The notes under the pieces were generated by a model, which had not been told where the DNA came from, made no database searches, and worked only from the letters and a program-made list of their open reading frames with translations. Position numbers and translations under genes: made by a program. This document shows positions 56,101 through 64,000 of a stretch of DNA of 64,000 nt, one piece after another. Position 1 is the first letter of the stretch, and each line of letters begins with the position of its first letter. Source of the stretch: Gluconacetobacter aggeris (GTDB lineage: Bacteria; Pseudomonadota; Alphaproteobacteria; Acetobacterales; Acetobacteraceae); the NCBI RefSeq assembly GCF_014174395.1, contig NZ_JABEQD010000017.1, forward strand, positions 22,025-86,024. Direction: 5' to 3'.

Positions 56101-59100
56101 CACCAGTTCCAGCACCGGCGGCCTGGTGCAGTCGGACGACCAGAACGTGTCGAACGTGCAGGGGAACGAAACCGCGCGCGTGTCCACCACCATAGCCAAT
56201 ACTGGTGATGGCGGGATGTACAATCTGACCGTGAAGGGCACCCTCCCGACCGGGGTAAGCGCGGCCTCGATCAGCAGCATCACGATTACACCATCGGACA
56301 GTCGGTCGCCCGTAACGATCACGAACGCGAGCCTGATCGCGGATTATTTCGGCTCCGGCCTGAACCTGGCCACCCAGACGAGTCTAGGGGCGGCGGAAAC
56401 CGGCAAGACCGGCGAGGTACTGGCTGGCGCGACCGTCAGCGGCAGCACCGTCACCGGTATCGACAGTCTGGCCATTACCTATGACCTGGCCCTGCCGGCA
56501 TCGACCAACCCGGGATCGACGCTGACAGCCGGGGCGCAGGTGCTGTCCTACAGCAACACCAACAATACCGATGCGTCGAATTTCATCACCTCCAGCGGCA
56601 GCACGGCCACGCAGTTGGGCGGCTCTGCGACTGGCGGCGATATCAATGACAGTGCGACCATCGCCACGCAGAATCCCGGCATTTCGCAGGTAATCAGCAA
56701 GTCGCGCATCAACGATTCCAGCGGCTCGTCCCAGACCGACTATCATGGCACGGACGAAGCCAGCGCCACGGCGAATGTCGAAGGCACCAGCGGAGCCAAC
56801 AACACGGTGGTGCCGGGCGAACAGCGCGACACCACCATCAGCGTGACCGTACCGCAGGGCACGATCAGCAATGCGGGCCAGCCCGTTACGGTCACGGTCG
56901 ACCTGCCGAAGGGAGTGACCTACGCCAACGGGACGGCCACCATGGTCAGCGCCGGCGGAACCGGGGCCGTGTTGCAGCCCGTCGGCACGCCGACATCGGA
57001 TGGAAATGGCGGCACCATCCTGACCTTCGACCTCGGCAGCAGCGTGACGAACAGCGCGGCCGGCCCCGCGACGATACAGTTGAAATACACGGCCAATTAC
57101 ACGCCGGACCTGGCCGATGGCACGACCGTCAATCTGTCGGCAACGCTCCATTACACGCAGGATGGCAGTACATCGACCACGCTGAGTGCCGCGAATCTGC
57201 CCGTGATCGACCACGTCCCCAGTCTGAGCGAGTCGATCACGGAAACAGGGGCGATCTATAGCGGCGCGCCCGTTACCTTCACGGCCACGATTACAAATAA
57301 TGGCAAGGTGCCCGCCTATAATGTGACGGTCGCACCGACGACCGCGAACATGACCGTTACCGGATATAAGTACAACGGCACCACATATGCCACGATCGCG
57401 GCCATGCAGAGTGCGATCGATGCCGCTATCAGCAGTACGGGACTGGCAGCCAATGGCTCCCTCTCCTACGACATCATCGGAACGGTCAATCCCAACCTTG
57501 CGGCCGGAACGAGTGTCTCGGCAAGCGACTCCGGCACATTCAAATCCGTCCCCAGCAATAATCCGATCGATCCAAGCACCGTCTATTCGGGGAATTTCAC
57601 CGGCACCAATACCTTGCCGGTCGTCGCCGGGATCAAGGCCACGATGCAGATCGTGGGCGAACAGGCGGGCACGGATGCAAGCCATCCCAGCGACGGCAAT
57701 CCGCGAACCTCCGTCAACGTGGTGCCCGGCGACCAGGTCACGCTACGCGGCATCGCCCAGTTGCCCGAAGGGTCGAACGGCACCGTCAAGCTGACATTCA
57801 GCGTGCCGTACAATCTGGACGTTGTCGATTATGCCAACAGCGTCAAGATCATGCTGGCCAGCCCCGATCAGCAACTATCGGTCGAAAACCTGGTCGCATC
57901 CCCGCCGGGCGGCTTGCAGCAATTAACGACCAGCAGCGGCGGCATCCCGTCCGGCTTTGCAAGCGTCACGCTCGCCCAGGCCCTGCAAGCGGGCAATTAT
58001 ACCTACACGCCCGGCACGAGCGCCTCCCCAGGCACGCTGACGCTGACCCTGGGCACCGTGTCGGACAATCCCACGACCACGCAGTCCGCCAGCAACGGCA
58101 CCAACACCTATGTCATCGTCGATATCCCGGCCTATGTCGCCAATACGGCGGCGAACACGGACAACATACCGTTTTCTGAACATCTGACCGTGGCGGCGAA
58201 CGGCAGCGCGTCCGCCGCCACCAGCGCCAACGTCACCGAAACGGTACAGGAACCGAAGATCGCCCTGACGAAGGATATCCAGTCCATCGCCTACAACGCC
58301 GACGGCTCGGCGACGGTGACCTACACGGACACGTTGAAAAATATCGGGGATGCCACGGCCTATAACGTATCGCTGAACGACCTGCTGGCCGGCGGCGGTA
58401 ACGAAACCTATACGGGCACGGTGACGAACGTTGACGGCACGGGGGCCACGGTCAAGACGGCACCGGCCGAAGGCAGCGGTGCCCTGACCGGCACGTTCAC
58501 CCTCGCGCACGGCGCGACGGAAACCATTACCTATACGGTCAGGCTGGCCAACCAGAAACTCGGCGCGCCCGAAAGCACCGCGACGGTGACATGGCAGTCG
58601 CTGGACATATCGGGCAGCACGGGCGGCGTGGATCAAAGCCGCGACGGCAGCGGCAGCACGGCGAACGGCACCCTCAACAATTACGTCGCGTCGGTCACCA
58701 CCGGCCTGGCCGCCATTTCAGGGAATGTGTGGCAGACGCTGGGCAATGATCCAGCCCATTTCAGCAGCCCTGATACGGAACTTTCGGGCGTCGCGATCGC
58801 ACTGACCGCCAGCACCAAGGATAGCGCCAGCCCCTATACCCAGACCGTACAGACCGGCACCGACGGCAGTTACACCGCCCTGATGCCGATCTATCAGACC
58901 AACGGCACGCTTAATCCTCCCGCCAGCCTGGCCACGATCGCGGCGCCAACCATTACGGCCAGCACGCCGGCCCAGACCGGCGGCCAGACCGTGACCAGCG
59001 ATACGCTGGAATATAACGACGGCAACACAGGCGCGGCGGCCCGCGCGACCATCACCGTAACGGCTGACAGCGGCGACACGACCCACCTCACCGCCACCAA

Positions 59101-62100
59101 CGTCAACATGTCCTTCGCCGCGTCCGATACGCCGCCGGTCTTGACGGCGGGCGCTGGCACGAGCTGGGCCTCGCCCACCCCCATTTCAGGCAACAATACC
59201 GGCGCGCCGGTCCTGGTGGGCGGGGCGGTTACGGTGGCCGATACGCAACTCGATACGCTGGGCAATTATGGCGGCACGGTCCTGACGATCCAAAGCAGCA
59301 ACGGCTCGGGTGCGTTTTCCTTGCAGAACGGATCGTCCGTGACGCTCGGCAGCGGTACCCAGCTTATGCGCGGCGGTACGCTCATCGGCAGCTATACGAA
59401 TTCGGGCACATTGACGCTGACATTCAACGGCAATGCCACGGCCGCGGATGTCCAGGCCGTGCTGCAAAACCTGCAATATAGTTCCAGCCTTGCCCTGCCC
59501 GGCAACGCGGGCACGTCCAAACTGGCCATCACCGCCACGCTGAATGACGGCAACGCCAACCTGCCGGGCTACGATACCGGCCCGCAGGGCACCGGAACGG
59601 ATATCGCCCACACGCAAAGCAATACCCTGACCGCCTATATCGACATCCCGCCCGGATCGGGCTTTACCAGCACGTTCATCGAACCGAACGACAGCTCGAC
59701 CGCCAATTCATCGATCGGCGGCGATAGCGGGGCATCGGCCGGCAAGGTGACGGTGGACAGCGCGCTGACACTCGGCGGCTCAGGCACCATCAGCCAGGCG
59801 ACGATCACGATCAATCCGACGGATTTCAAGACAGGTGAGGATCAGCTGACCGGTCCCGCCAACGGCACGGCGGGCGACATCGCCTCGTCTTACGATGCGA
59901 CGACGGGTGTACTGACCCTGACCAGCGCCAGCGGCGCCTCGATGTCGACATGGCAGACGGCTCTGCGAAATGTCAGCTATTACAACACGTCCAACGAACC
60001 GACGATCGGTACGCGCGGCATCACCATCGCACTGACCGAAAACGGCAATGCCACCCCCGTGACCACGACGGGCAGCGTGACCGTGGTGGCATCGGACGAC
60101 TCGCCAGTTCTGGATACGACCGTTCCCGTTTCGCTGGCCTCGGGCAGCGAAACGGAGGCCATGAACACACCATCCGGCCAGCCCTCCGCCACGGCCGGCA
60201 CGCTGGTCAGCGACCTGGTCGGGTTCAAGAACGGCTCGTCCGGACCAGGCAACGTGATCGACCCCGATGGCAAGAACCAGACCGGCGGCACCGCCGGCGC
60301 GTCGCTGCCCGGCATCGCCATTATCGGTGCGCTGACGAATGCGGGGCAGCCCGACGGCACCAGCACCGCGCCGGTCGGCATCTGGTGGTACACCACCGAT
60401 GGCGGTACGACGTGGACGCAATTCCCCACATCGCCCAGCGCCTCCAATGCGCTGCACCTGGTGGCCGACAGCCAGACCCGCGTCTATTTCCAGCCGACGG
60501 AAGCCAACTGGAACGGCACGATCAACAATGCGCTGACCTTCCGCGCCTGGGATCAGTCGGATGGCACGGCCAATGGCACGGTTTCGGCCCTGCCCTCGGG
60601 CCTTGGCACCGGCAATGCGACGAATGCCGGCATCAGCCCGGCCGGCGCCGCCTATTCCAGTGCCGTCGATACCTTGAATCTGACAGTCGCCGCCGTAAAT
60701 GACGCACCAACCAATAACGGCATGGCGTCGGTGTCCATGCCGACGGTACCGGTGAACAGCACGGGTCCGGGCCAGACGGTCGGCGCGCTGTTCGGCAACG
60801 CGTTCTCCGACACGGCGGACCAGCAGCATTCGTCGAACAACCTCACCGGGTCGGTGGCGAACACCCTGGCGGGCGTGGCCATCACCAACGACGCCGCAAC
60901 CGCGTCGCAGGGCGCGTGGCAATATTCGACCGACGGCGGCGCGACCTGGACGGCCGTGCCGACGACCGTCTCGGCCACCAGCGCCCTGGTGCTGCCGACA
61001 TCGGCGACCCTGCGCTTCGTATCGGCACCGGGTTATTTCGGACCGGTCGGCAGCCTGACGGCGCATGCGATCGACAGCAGCGGTTCGTCGGACAACGCCC
61101 TCCCCTTCAGGGATCAGAACGGCAATCCGGTCTTCGGGTCCGATGTGGCGGCCGGCAGGGCATATACCAATGCCGATGTCAGCACCGCCGGCGGGGCATC
61201 CCCGGTCAGCGCCGACACCACGGCCCTGACCATTGCCGTCAGCGACGCGCCGACCAGCGGCACGCCGCAGATGGCCGCCGAGACGGAAGATACGTCCACG
61301 CCCCCCAGCGACACGGTCGGCAGCCTGTTTACCCCCGTCCTGTCGGACCCGACGCGGCCAGGGGCCGCGGTCGCGGGCGTGGCCATTACCGCCAACACGG
61401 CGAACGCGGCGACGCAGGGCGTGTGGCAATACTCCACCGACGGCGGCTCGACCTGGGCGCCGGTGCCGACGACCGGTCTGTCGGACGCCAGCGCGCTGGT
61501 GCTGCCGCAAGGCGCCAAGCTGGAATTCCTGCCGGTGGCCAATTTCAATGGCCAGCCGGGCGGCCTGACAACCAGGGTGATCGACAATACCGGTGCCGCC
61601 GACGGCGTGACGCCGCTCTACGAAAACGCGGGCACACCGGTCTATGGCGCCGATCTGGCCACGGCCACGGCGGCGCAAACGGTGGATCTCACCGCCGCCA
61701 GCCAGGGGTCATCGTCGGTCGGCTCCAACAGCGTGAATCTGACCATTCCGGTCACCCCGGTCAACGACGCGCCCATCGCCAGCCCGGCCCCCGCCTTTCT
61801 GCCGTCCGTCGAGGACCAGCCCGCGGAACCGGCGCAGAGCGTCGGCAGTCTGTTCGGCAGCCATTTCTCCGACACGGCCGACCAGCAGAAATCGGCCGGC
61901 AATGCCACGGGCTCGACCGCCAACACCCTGGCCGGCATCGCCATCACCGCAGACGCCGCCGATCCGGCGACACAAGGCGCATGGCAATATTCGGTCGACG
62001 GCGGAACGCACTGGGTGGCCGTGCCGGCGGACGTGTCGTCCACCCATGCGCTGGTACTGTCGTCCGGCGCGCTGCTGCGCTTCGAACCGGTGGCGAATTA

Positions 62101-64000
62101 TAACGGCGTCCCCGGCGGCCTGACCGCGAAACTGATCGAGAATAGCGGCCAGAATGGCGGGGCGGACGGTGCGCCGCCACTCTATACCGACCCCACCACC
62201 AGCCAGCCGGTCTATGGCTACGACCTGGGCCGCGCCCCCGCCAGCCCGACGACCGCTACGCCGGCGATCGCGCAGGCGGGCGTGGATGTATCGTCGGCAG
62301 GCGGGACCACGTCGCTCAGCCTGGCATCGGTGCCGCTGGGCACGATCGTCACGCCGACGAACGACGCGCCGGTGATGACGGGCGCGCCGCAGGCGTTGAG
62401 CGAAGTCGAGGACCCGACCCAGCCGCCGCCGAACAATACGGTGTCCTCCCTGTTCCAGCCCGTGTTCTCGGATGCGGCGGATGCCTCCAACCTGTCCACG
62501 GCCAATTCCCTGGCGGGCATCGCGCTGACCGGCGACGCGGCCGATGCGGCGACGCAGGGCGTGTGGCAATATTCGGTCAATGGCTCTCCCTGGACGACGA
62601 TACCGGCGGGCAGCCTTTCGGATACCAGCGCCCTGGTGCTGCCGGGCACGGCGCGCCTGCAATTCGTGCCGGTGGCCAACTATAACGGCCAGCCGGGCGG
62701 CCTGACGGCGCATGTCATCGACGATAGTACCGCCGCGCAAGGGGCTCTGCCCGCCTTTGCCGACAGCAATGGCAATGCGGTCTATGGAGCCGACGTGGCC
62801 GGTGCCACCAGCGCCTATGTGGGCGTGGATGTCAGCGCGGCGGTCAATGGCGGCGACGGCACGGCCCCGGACGATCGCACATCGGTCAGCGCGGGCAGCC
62901 AGGTGCTGAACGTCACCGTCGTAGCCGTCAACGACGCGCCGACCGTCAGCGGCACGACCATCATCATGCCGACCGAAACGAATTCCACCCCGGCAGGGGC
63001 CGACGTCCGGTCGCTGTTCACGCCCATCTTCTCCGACGCGGCGGATGCGCAGCATTCGCCATCCGATCCTACGGGGTCGACGGCGAACACGCTGGCGGGC
63101 GTGGTCGTGACCGGCGATGCGGCGACTGCCTCACAGGGGGTGTGGCAATATTCGACGGATGGCGGCAGAAGCTGGACGGCCGTGCCGGCGGATGTATCGC
63201 CGAACAACGCGCTGATCCTGTCGGCGGGCGCACAACTGCAATTCGTGGCAAGCGGCACGTTCACCGGCACGCCGGGCGCACTGACGGCGCATGTGATCGA
63301 CAGCAGCGATGCCGCCAGCGGCGCGCCGCCATTGTCGGGCAGCGGCGGCAGCGCGCTCCATGGCTCCACGCTGGCGGCCTATCCCACCGGGGGCGACGTG
63401 TCGCCGACCAATCCGGCCTTCGCGCTATCCGGCGTGGATGTTAGCGCCGCCACCGGCGCCTCGACGCCGCTGGCACCGATCGATACCAATGCTATCAGCG
63501 CGCAGGGCGTGCAGTTGATCGTACCGGTCCACGACGCCCCGGTCATGACGGCCCCCCCGGCAGCCCTGACCGAACCCGAGGATTCGACCCACGGAAATGC
63601 GGCAACGACCACGGTTGAGGCGGTGCTGAACCAGCCGGGCGTGTTCGGCATTCCAGCGGGCGGCACCAACGGCGCAGCAGGAATCGCCATTACCGGCGAT
63701 GCCGCGGATGCCGCAACGCAGGGCACATGGTACTATTCCACCGATAGCGGCCAGACCTGGACCGCCATAACCGCCACGGCCTCCCCCGGCGGCGTATCGG
63801 GCGGCAACGCGCTGGTGCTGTCGGGTGGCGCGGAACTGCAATTCGTGCCGGTGGCCAACTATAACGGCCAGCCCGGCGGCCTGACGATGCAGGTCATCGA
63901 CAGCAGCAATGCGGCACAGGGCGCGGCACCGCTCTATACCGATCCCACCACCGGCAACCCGGTCTATGGCGCCGACCTCGCCAACGCCACGAACCCGATC
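53114..64000 (+). CDS. Giant repeat-rich surface/secreted protein with DUF4347 domain (partial, open at window end)
   Basis: At least 3,629 codons without a stop. The N-terminus MRLILEQRYLFDG is the LEPR-like opening of this protein class, not a Sec signal. A DUF4347 domain covers about residues 75-240 (NAIVFVDSRVTDWKELT, ILFWGCDVGQG). Then come DUF11-like beta repeats (VTYTDTLKNIGDATAYNVS) and, from about 60300, at least seven roughly 170-195-residue repeats with GVWQYSTDGGxTW and VANYNGQPGGL. Asp/Asn/Gly-rich, almost no Cys, typical of large adhesins sent through type 1 systems. The C-terminus, where an RTX signal would be, is outside the window. Confidence 0.85.
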   Translation, partial: MRLILEQRYLFDGSIAHVAHRHARHDGLDTHTGTAVADAMETVTDAPPAAGAPRHDPGHPDERQAPTLADGANAAAGSLNAIVFVDSRVTDWKELTASLPDTVGVVVISPDSNGMDVVSRVLAHQQDLRSVSFLTYGQPGQAELGSSTISAATVQVDARQVTAWGDALAPGGQILFWGCDVGQGADGQALVDDLHTLTGADIAASTDRTGLATLGGDWTLERTAGISSAQVASPFTAQAQADYAHVLDTLPVANVTLAKQASAMLGSTFTDTITFSNTGNATGYSPYVQIFAPTNSKQYTPLQSLQVQGAPAALTTVQSVALTLGTDSHVGATNPLTGQWVDAPSGLAVGDTMYVAALPFGSYTVGQPAVTVLATFGTESSDGTTTVSQLSSAPGGAPVDIYASGGYALGSSPTGNGAIAGAPNQASGSTSVDLLDVTSQIITPVGEGEDPTGSAWPDTYRVTVTPAPAATSANPIVQATVTIQLPDTVIYKGASSLSFTDGTGTPDATALSGQPGGKVTLNLSNVSYTGTPIAVDIPVYVPRNDATGNPILSADVGGVVNPVTIDAPITGYTAGTWTAPAGSVDHGQTENFSGTIASTGNIFAAKAFAIQDSASSTSDGTAGFMPGDTITHTISVENSNYYESNIQQITGTLSDGQLIDGNTHPQFTYTGTDNQSHTVDLGANPDGSTGTNPYFHYTYDATTGTTSMTFDVGAAMAAGGPLPPMQAGTRGTLTYDTVAQQNFAKTGQPVTEGDILASNVSATAQLLDLSGNALGQTATDDSHTSLAVPQGTPGLTIVAINGDTNAAGDPIRAGDTVTYEATYNLKAGTFQGLGLSSYLPLPLFDVAQPTASGSPSSFSLQTGGTASTLAAGQYSLESAPGSVGIQSMSVDSTANGVTFKMDNGTTYIANGGTVKILFAVKATDTPFANGLTMTSQEQSNFTNGESQTTANSLIVQSTVGSPQAELKTGIVSVVNNANGNTTDSNVAYTVQDGSLPTSSSTGGLVQSDDQNVSNVQGNETARVSTTIANTGDGGMYNLTVKGTLPTGVSAASISSITITPSDSRSPVTITNASLIADYFGSGLNLATQTSLGAAETGKTGEVLAGATVSGSTVTGIDSLAITYDLALPASTNPGSTLTAGAQVLSYSNTNNTDASNFITSSGSTATQLGGSATGGDINDSATIATQNPGISQVISKSRINDSSGSSQTDYHGTDEASATANVEGTSGANNTVVPGEQRDTTISVTVPQGTISNAGQPVTVTVDLPKGVTYANGTATMVSAGGTGAVLQPVGTPTSDGNGGTILTFDLGSSVTNSAAGPATIQLKYTANYTPDLADGTTVNLSATLHYTQDGSTSTTLSAANLPVIDHVPSLSESITETGAIYSGAPVTFTATITNNGKVPAYNVTVAPTTANMTVTGYKYNGTTYATIAAMQSAIDAAISSTGLAANGSLSYDIIGTVNPNLAAGTSVSASDSGTFKSVPSNNPIDPSTVYSGNFTGTNTLPVVAGIKATMQIVGEQAGTDASHPSDGNPRTSVNVVPGDQVTLRGIAQLPEGSNGTVKLTFSVPYNLDVVDYANSVKIMLASPDQQLSVENLVASPPGGLQQLTTSSGGIPSGFASVTLAQALQAGNYTYTPGTSASPGTLTLTLGTVSDNPTTTQSASNGTNTYVIVDIPAYVANTAANTDNIPFSEHLTVAANGSASAATSANVTETVQEPKIALTKDIQSIAYNADGSATVTYTDTLKNIGDATAYNVSLNDLLAGGGNETYTGTVTNVDGTGATVKTAPAEGSGALTGTFTLAHGATETITYTVRLANQKLGAPESTATVTWQSLDISGSTGGVDQSRDGSGSTANGTLNNYVASVTTGLAAISGNVWQTLGNDPAHFSSPDTELSGVAIALTASTKDSASPYTQTVQTGTDGSYTALMPIYQTNGTLNPPASLATIAAPTITASTPAQTGGQTVTSDTLEYNDGNTGAAARATITVTADSGDTTHLTATNVNMSFAASDTPPVLTAGAGTSWASPTPISGNNTGAPVLVGGAVTVADTQLDTLGNYGGTVLTIQSSNGSGAFSLQNGSSVTLGSGTQLMRGGTLIGSYTNSGTLTLTFNGNATAADVQAVLQNLQYSSSLALPGNAGTSKLAITATLNDGNANLPGYDTGPQGTGTDIAHTQSNTLTAYIDIPPGSGFTSTFIEPNDSSTANSSIGGDSGASAGKVTVDSALTLGGSGTISQATITINPTDFKTGEDQLTGPANGTAGDIASSYDATTGVLTLTSASGASMSTWQTALRNVSYYNTSNEPTIGTRGITIALTENGNATPVTTTGSVTVVASDDSPVLDTTVPVSLASGSETEAMNTPSGQPSATAGTLVSDLVGFKNGSSGPGNVIDPDGKNQTGGTAGASLPGIAIIGALTNAGQPDGTSTAPVGIWWYTTDGGTTWTQFPTSPSASNALHLVADSQTRVYFQPTEANWNGTINNALTFRAWDQSDGTANGTVSALPSGLGTGNATNAGISPAGAAYSSAVDTLNLTVAAVNDAPTNNGMASVSMPTVPVNSTGPGQTVGALFGNAFSDTADQQHSSNNLTGSVANTLAGVAITNDAATASQGAWQYSTDGGATWTAVPTTVSATSALVLPTSATLRFVSAPGYFGPVGSLTAHAIDSSGSSDNALPFRDQNGNPVFGSDVAAGRAYTNADVSTAGGASPVSADTTALTIAVSDAPTSGTPQMAAETEDTSTPPSDTVGSLFTPVLSDPTRPGAAVAGVAITANTANAATQGVWQYSTDGGSTWAPVPTTGLSDASALVLPQGAKLEFLPVANFNGQPGGLTTRVIDNTGAADGVTPLYENAGTPVYGADLATATAAQTVDLTAASQGSSSVGSNSVNLTIPVTPVNDAPIASPAPAFLPSVEDQPAEPAQSVGSLFGSHFSDTADQQKSAGNATGSTANTLAGIAITADAADPATQGAWQYSVDGGTHWVAVPADVSSTHALVLSSGALLRFEPVANYNGVPGGLTAKLIENSGQNGGADGAPPLYTDPTTSQPVYGYDLGRAPASPTTATPAIAQAGVDVSSAGGTTSLSLASVPLGTIVTPTNDAPVMTGAPQALSEVEDPTQPPPNNTVSSLFQPVFSDAADASNLSTANSLAGIALTGDAADAATQGVWQYSVNGSPWTTIPAGSLSDTSALVLPGTARLQFVPVANYNGQPGGLTAHVIDDSTAAQGALPAFADSNGNAVYGADVAGATSAYVGVDVSAAVNGGDGTAPDDRTSVSAGSQVLNVTVVAVNDAPTVSGTTIIMPTETNSTPAGADVRSLFTPIFSDAADAQHSPSDPTGSTANTLAGVVVTGDAATASQGVWQYSTDGGRSWTAVPADVSPNNALILSAGAQLQFVASGTFTGTPGALTAHVIDSSDAASGAPPLSGSGGSALHGSTLAAYPTGGDVSPTNPAFALSGVDVSAATGASTPLAPIDTNAISAQGVQLIVPVHDAPVMTAPPAALTEPEDSTHGNAATTTVEAVLNQPGVFGIPAGGTNGAAGIAITGDAADAATQGTWYYSTDSGQTWTAITATASPGGVSGGNALVLSGGAELQFVPVANYNGQPGGLTMQVIDSSNAAQGAAPLYTDPTTGNPVYGADLANATNPI
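60300..64000 (+). repeat. Tandem repeat array inside the giant surface-protein gene
   Basis: At least seven units, with the QYSTDGG-type core of each starting near 60301, 60867, 61376, 61934, 62517, 63098 and 63673, so spacings of about 510-585 bp. Each unit has GIAITGDAADAATQG, the W-Y/W-xYST-DGG core, LVLPxGAxLxFVPVAN and GGLTAHVIDSS. The array continues past the window. Confidence 0.8.

Noticed and set aside
59780..61678. 632-codon minus-strand frame and similar ones at 54185-55462, 56384-57685 and 61709-63055
   Set aside because: They lie opposite the giant surface-protein gene, whose own frame is open throughout and has domain motifs; the shadows are Arg/Gly-rich.

Overview
The window is high-GC bacterial chromosome, read as an alphaproteobacterium of the family Acetobacteraceae, probably Gluconacetobacter- or Komagataeibacter-like. 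This is inferred from protein style, GC-rich codon use and gene content (DUF4175/TIGR02302 protein, gatCAB for tRNA-dependent amidation, queECD, a CX14CX2C-type QueE); no species is proven. Most of it is dense core chromosome with short overlaps between genes. No insertion sequence, prophage, CRISPR array or rRNA was seen.

Layout. 1-6.6 kb (minus): an OpuAC-like protein, a methyltransferase-like protein, a YdcF-like protein and fabD (cut by the left edge), then an M13 metallopeptidase, a Dabb-domain protein and a ferritin-like diiron protein. 6.8-8.9 kb (plus): sucCD, followed by a decayed aroE-like pseudogene. 9.5-10.1 kb: an AT-richer orphan gene. 10.4-13.1 kb: GNAT / nitrilase-superfamily / SnoaL-like operon and a convergent TetR regulator. 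13.4-18.4 kb: bioB, osmC-like, then queE-queC-queD-sulP with overlapping ends. 18.5-24.2 kb (minus): an Mla/MCE-type lipid-transport operon whose ATPase has lost its Walker A motif, headed by a dCACHE-GAF-cyclase-like sensor whose cyclase residues are also degraded. 24.3-28 kb: dnaQ-coaE-aroE-N-formylglutamate amidohydrolase-tlpA, diverging from argH-lptM. 29.7-34.5 kb: DUF4175 protein and lysA, diverging from cdd. 34.5-38.6 kb: a cell-surface patch (O-antigen ligase-like, 2OG-oxygenase-like, frameshifted sulfotransferase). 38.6-44.6 kb: tRNA-Ser, gatCAB, ruvX, two tRNA-Val genes, a second N-formylglutamate amidohydrolase, a YidB-like protein and a possible small RNA.

44.7-64 kb holds the most unusual content. 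A five-gene minus-strand operon (TolC-like outer-membrane protein, HlyD-type adaptor, GAF+HlyD adaptor, M50 site-2-protease/HlyD fusion, and an unrecognised 634-residue protein) diverges across a 337-bp AT-rich regulatory gap from a giant surface-protein gene. That gene starts with an LEPR-like motif and a DUF4347 domain, carries DUF11-like and about 190-residue repeats, and is still open at the window end (at least 3,629 codons). No ABC transporter is visible, so the cluster looks like a type-1-like export system in which an M50 membrane protein carrying an HlyD arm occupies the usual place of the inner-membrane pump. That role is inference; the gene content and motifs are seen directly.
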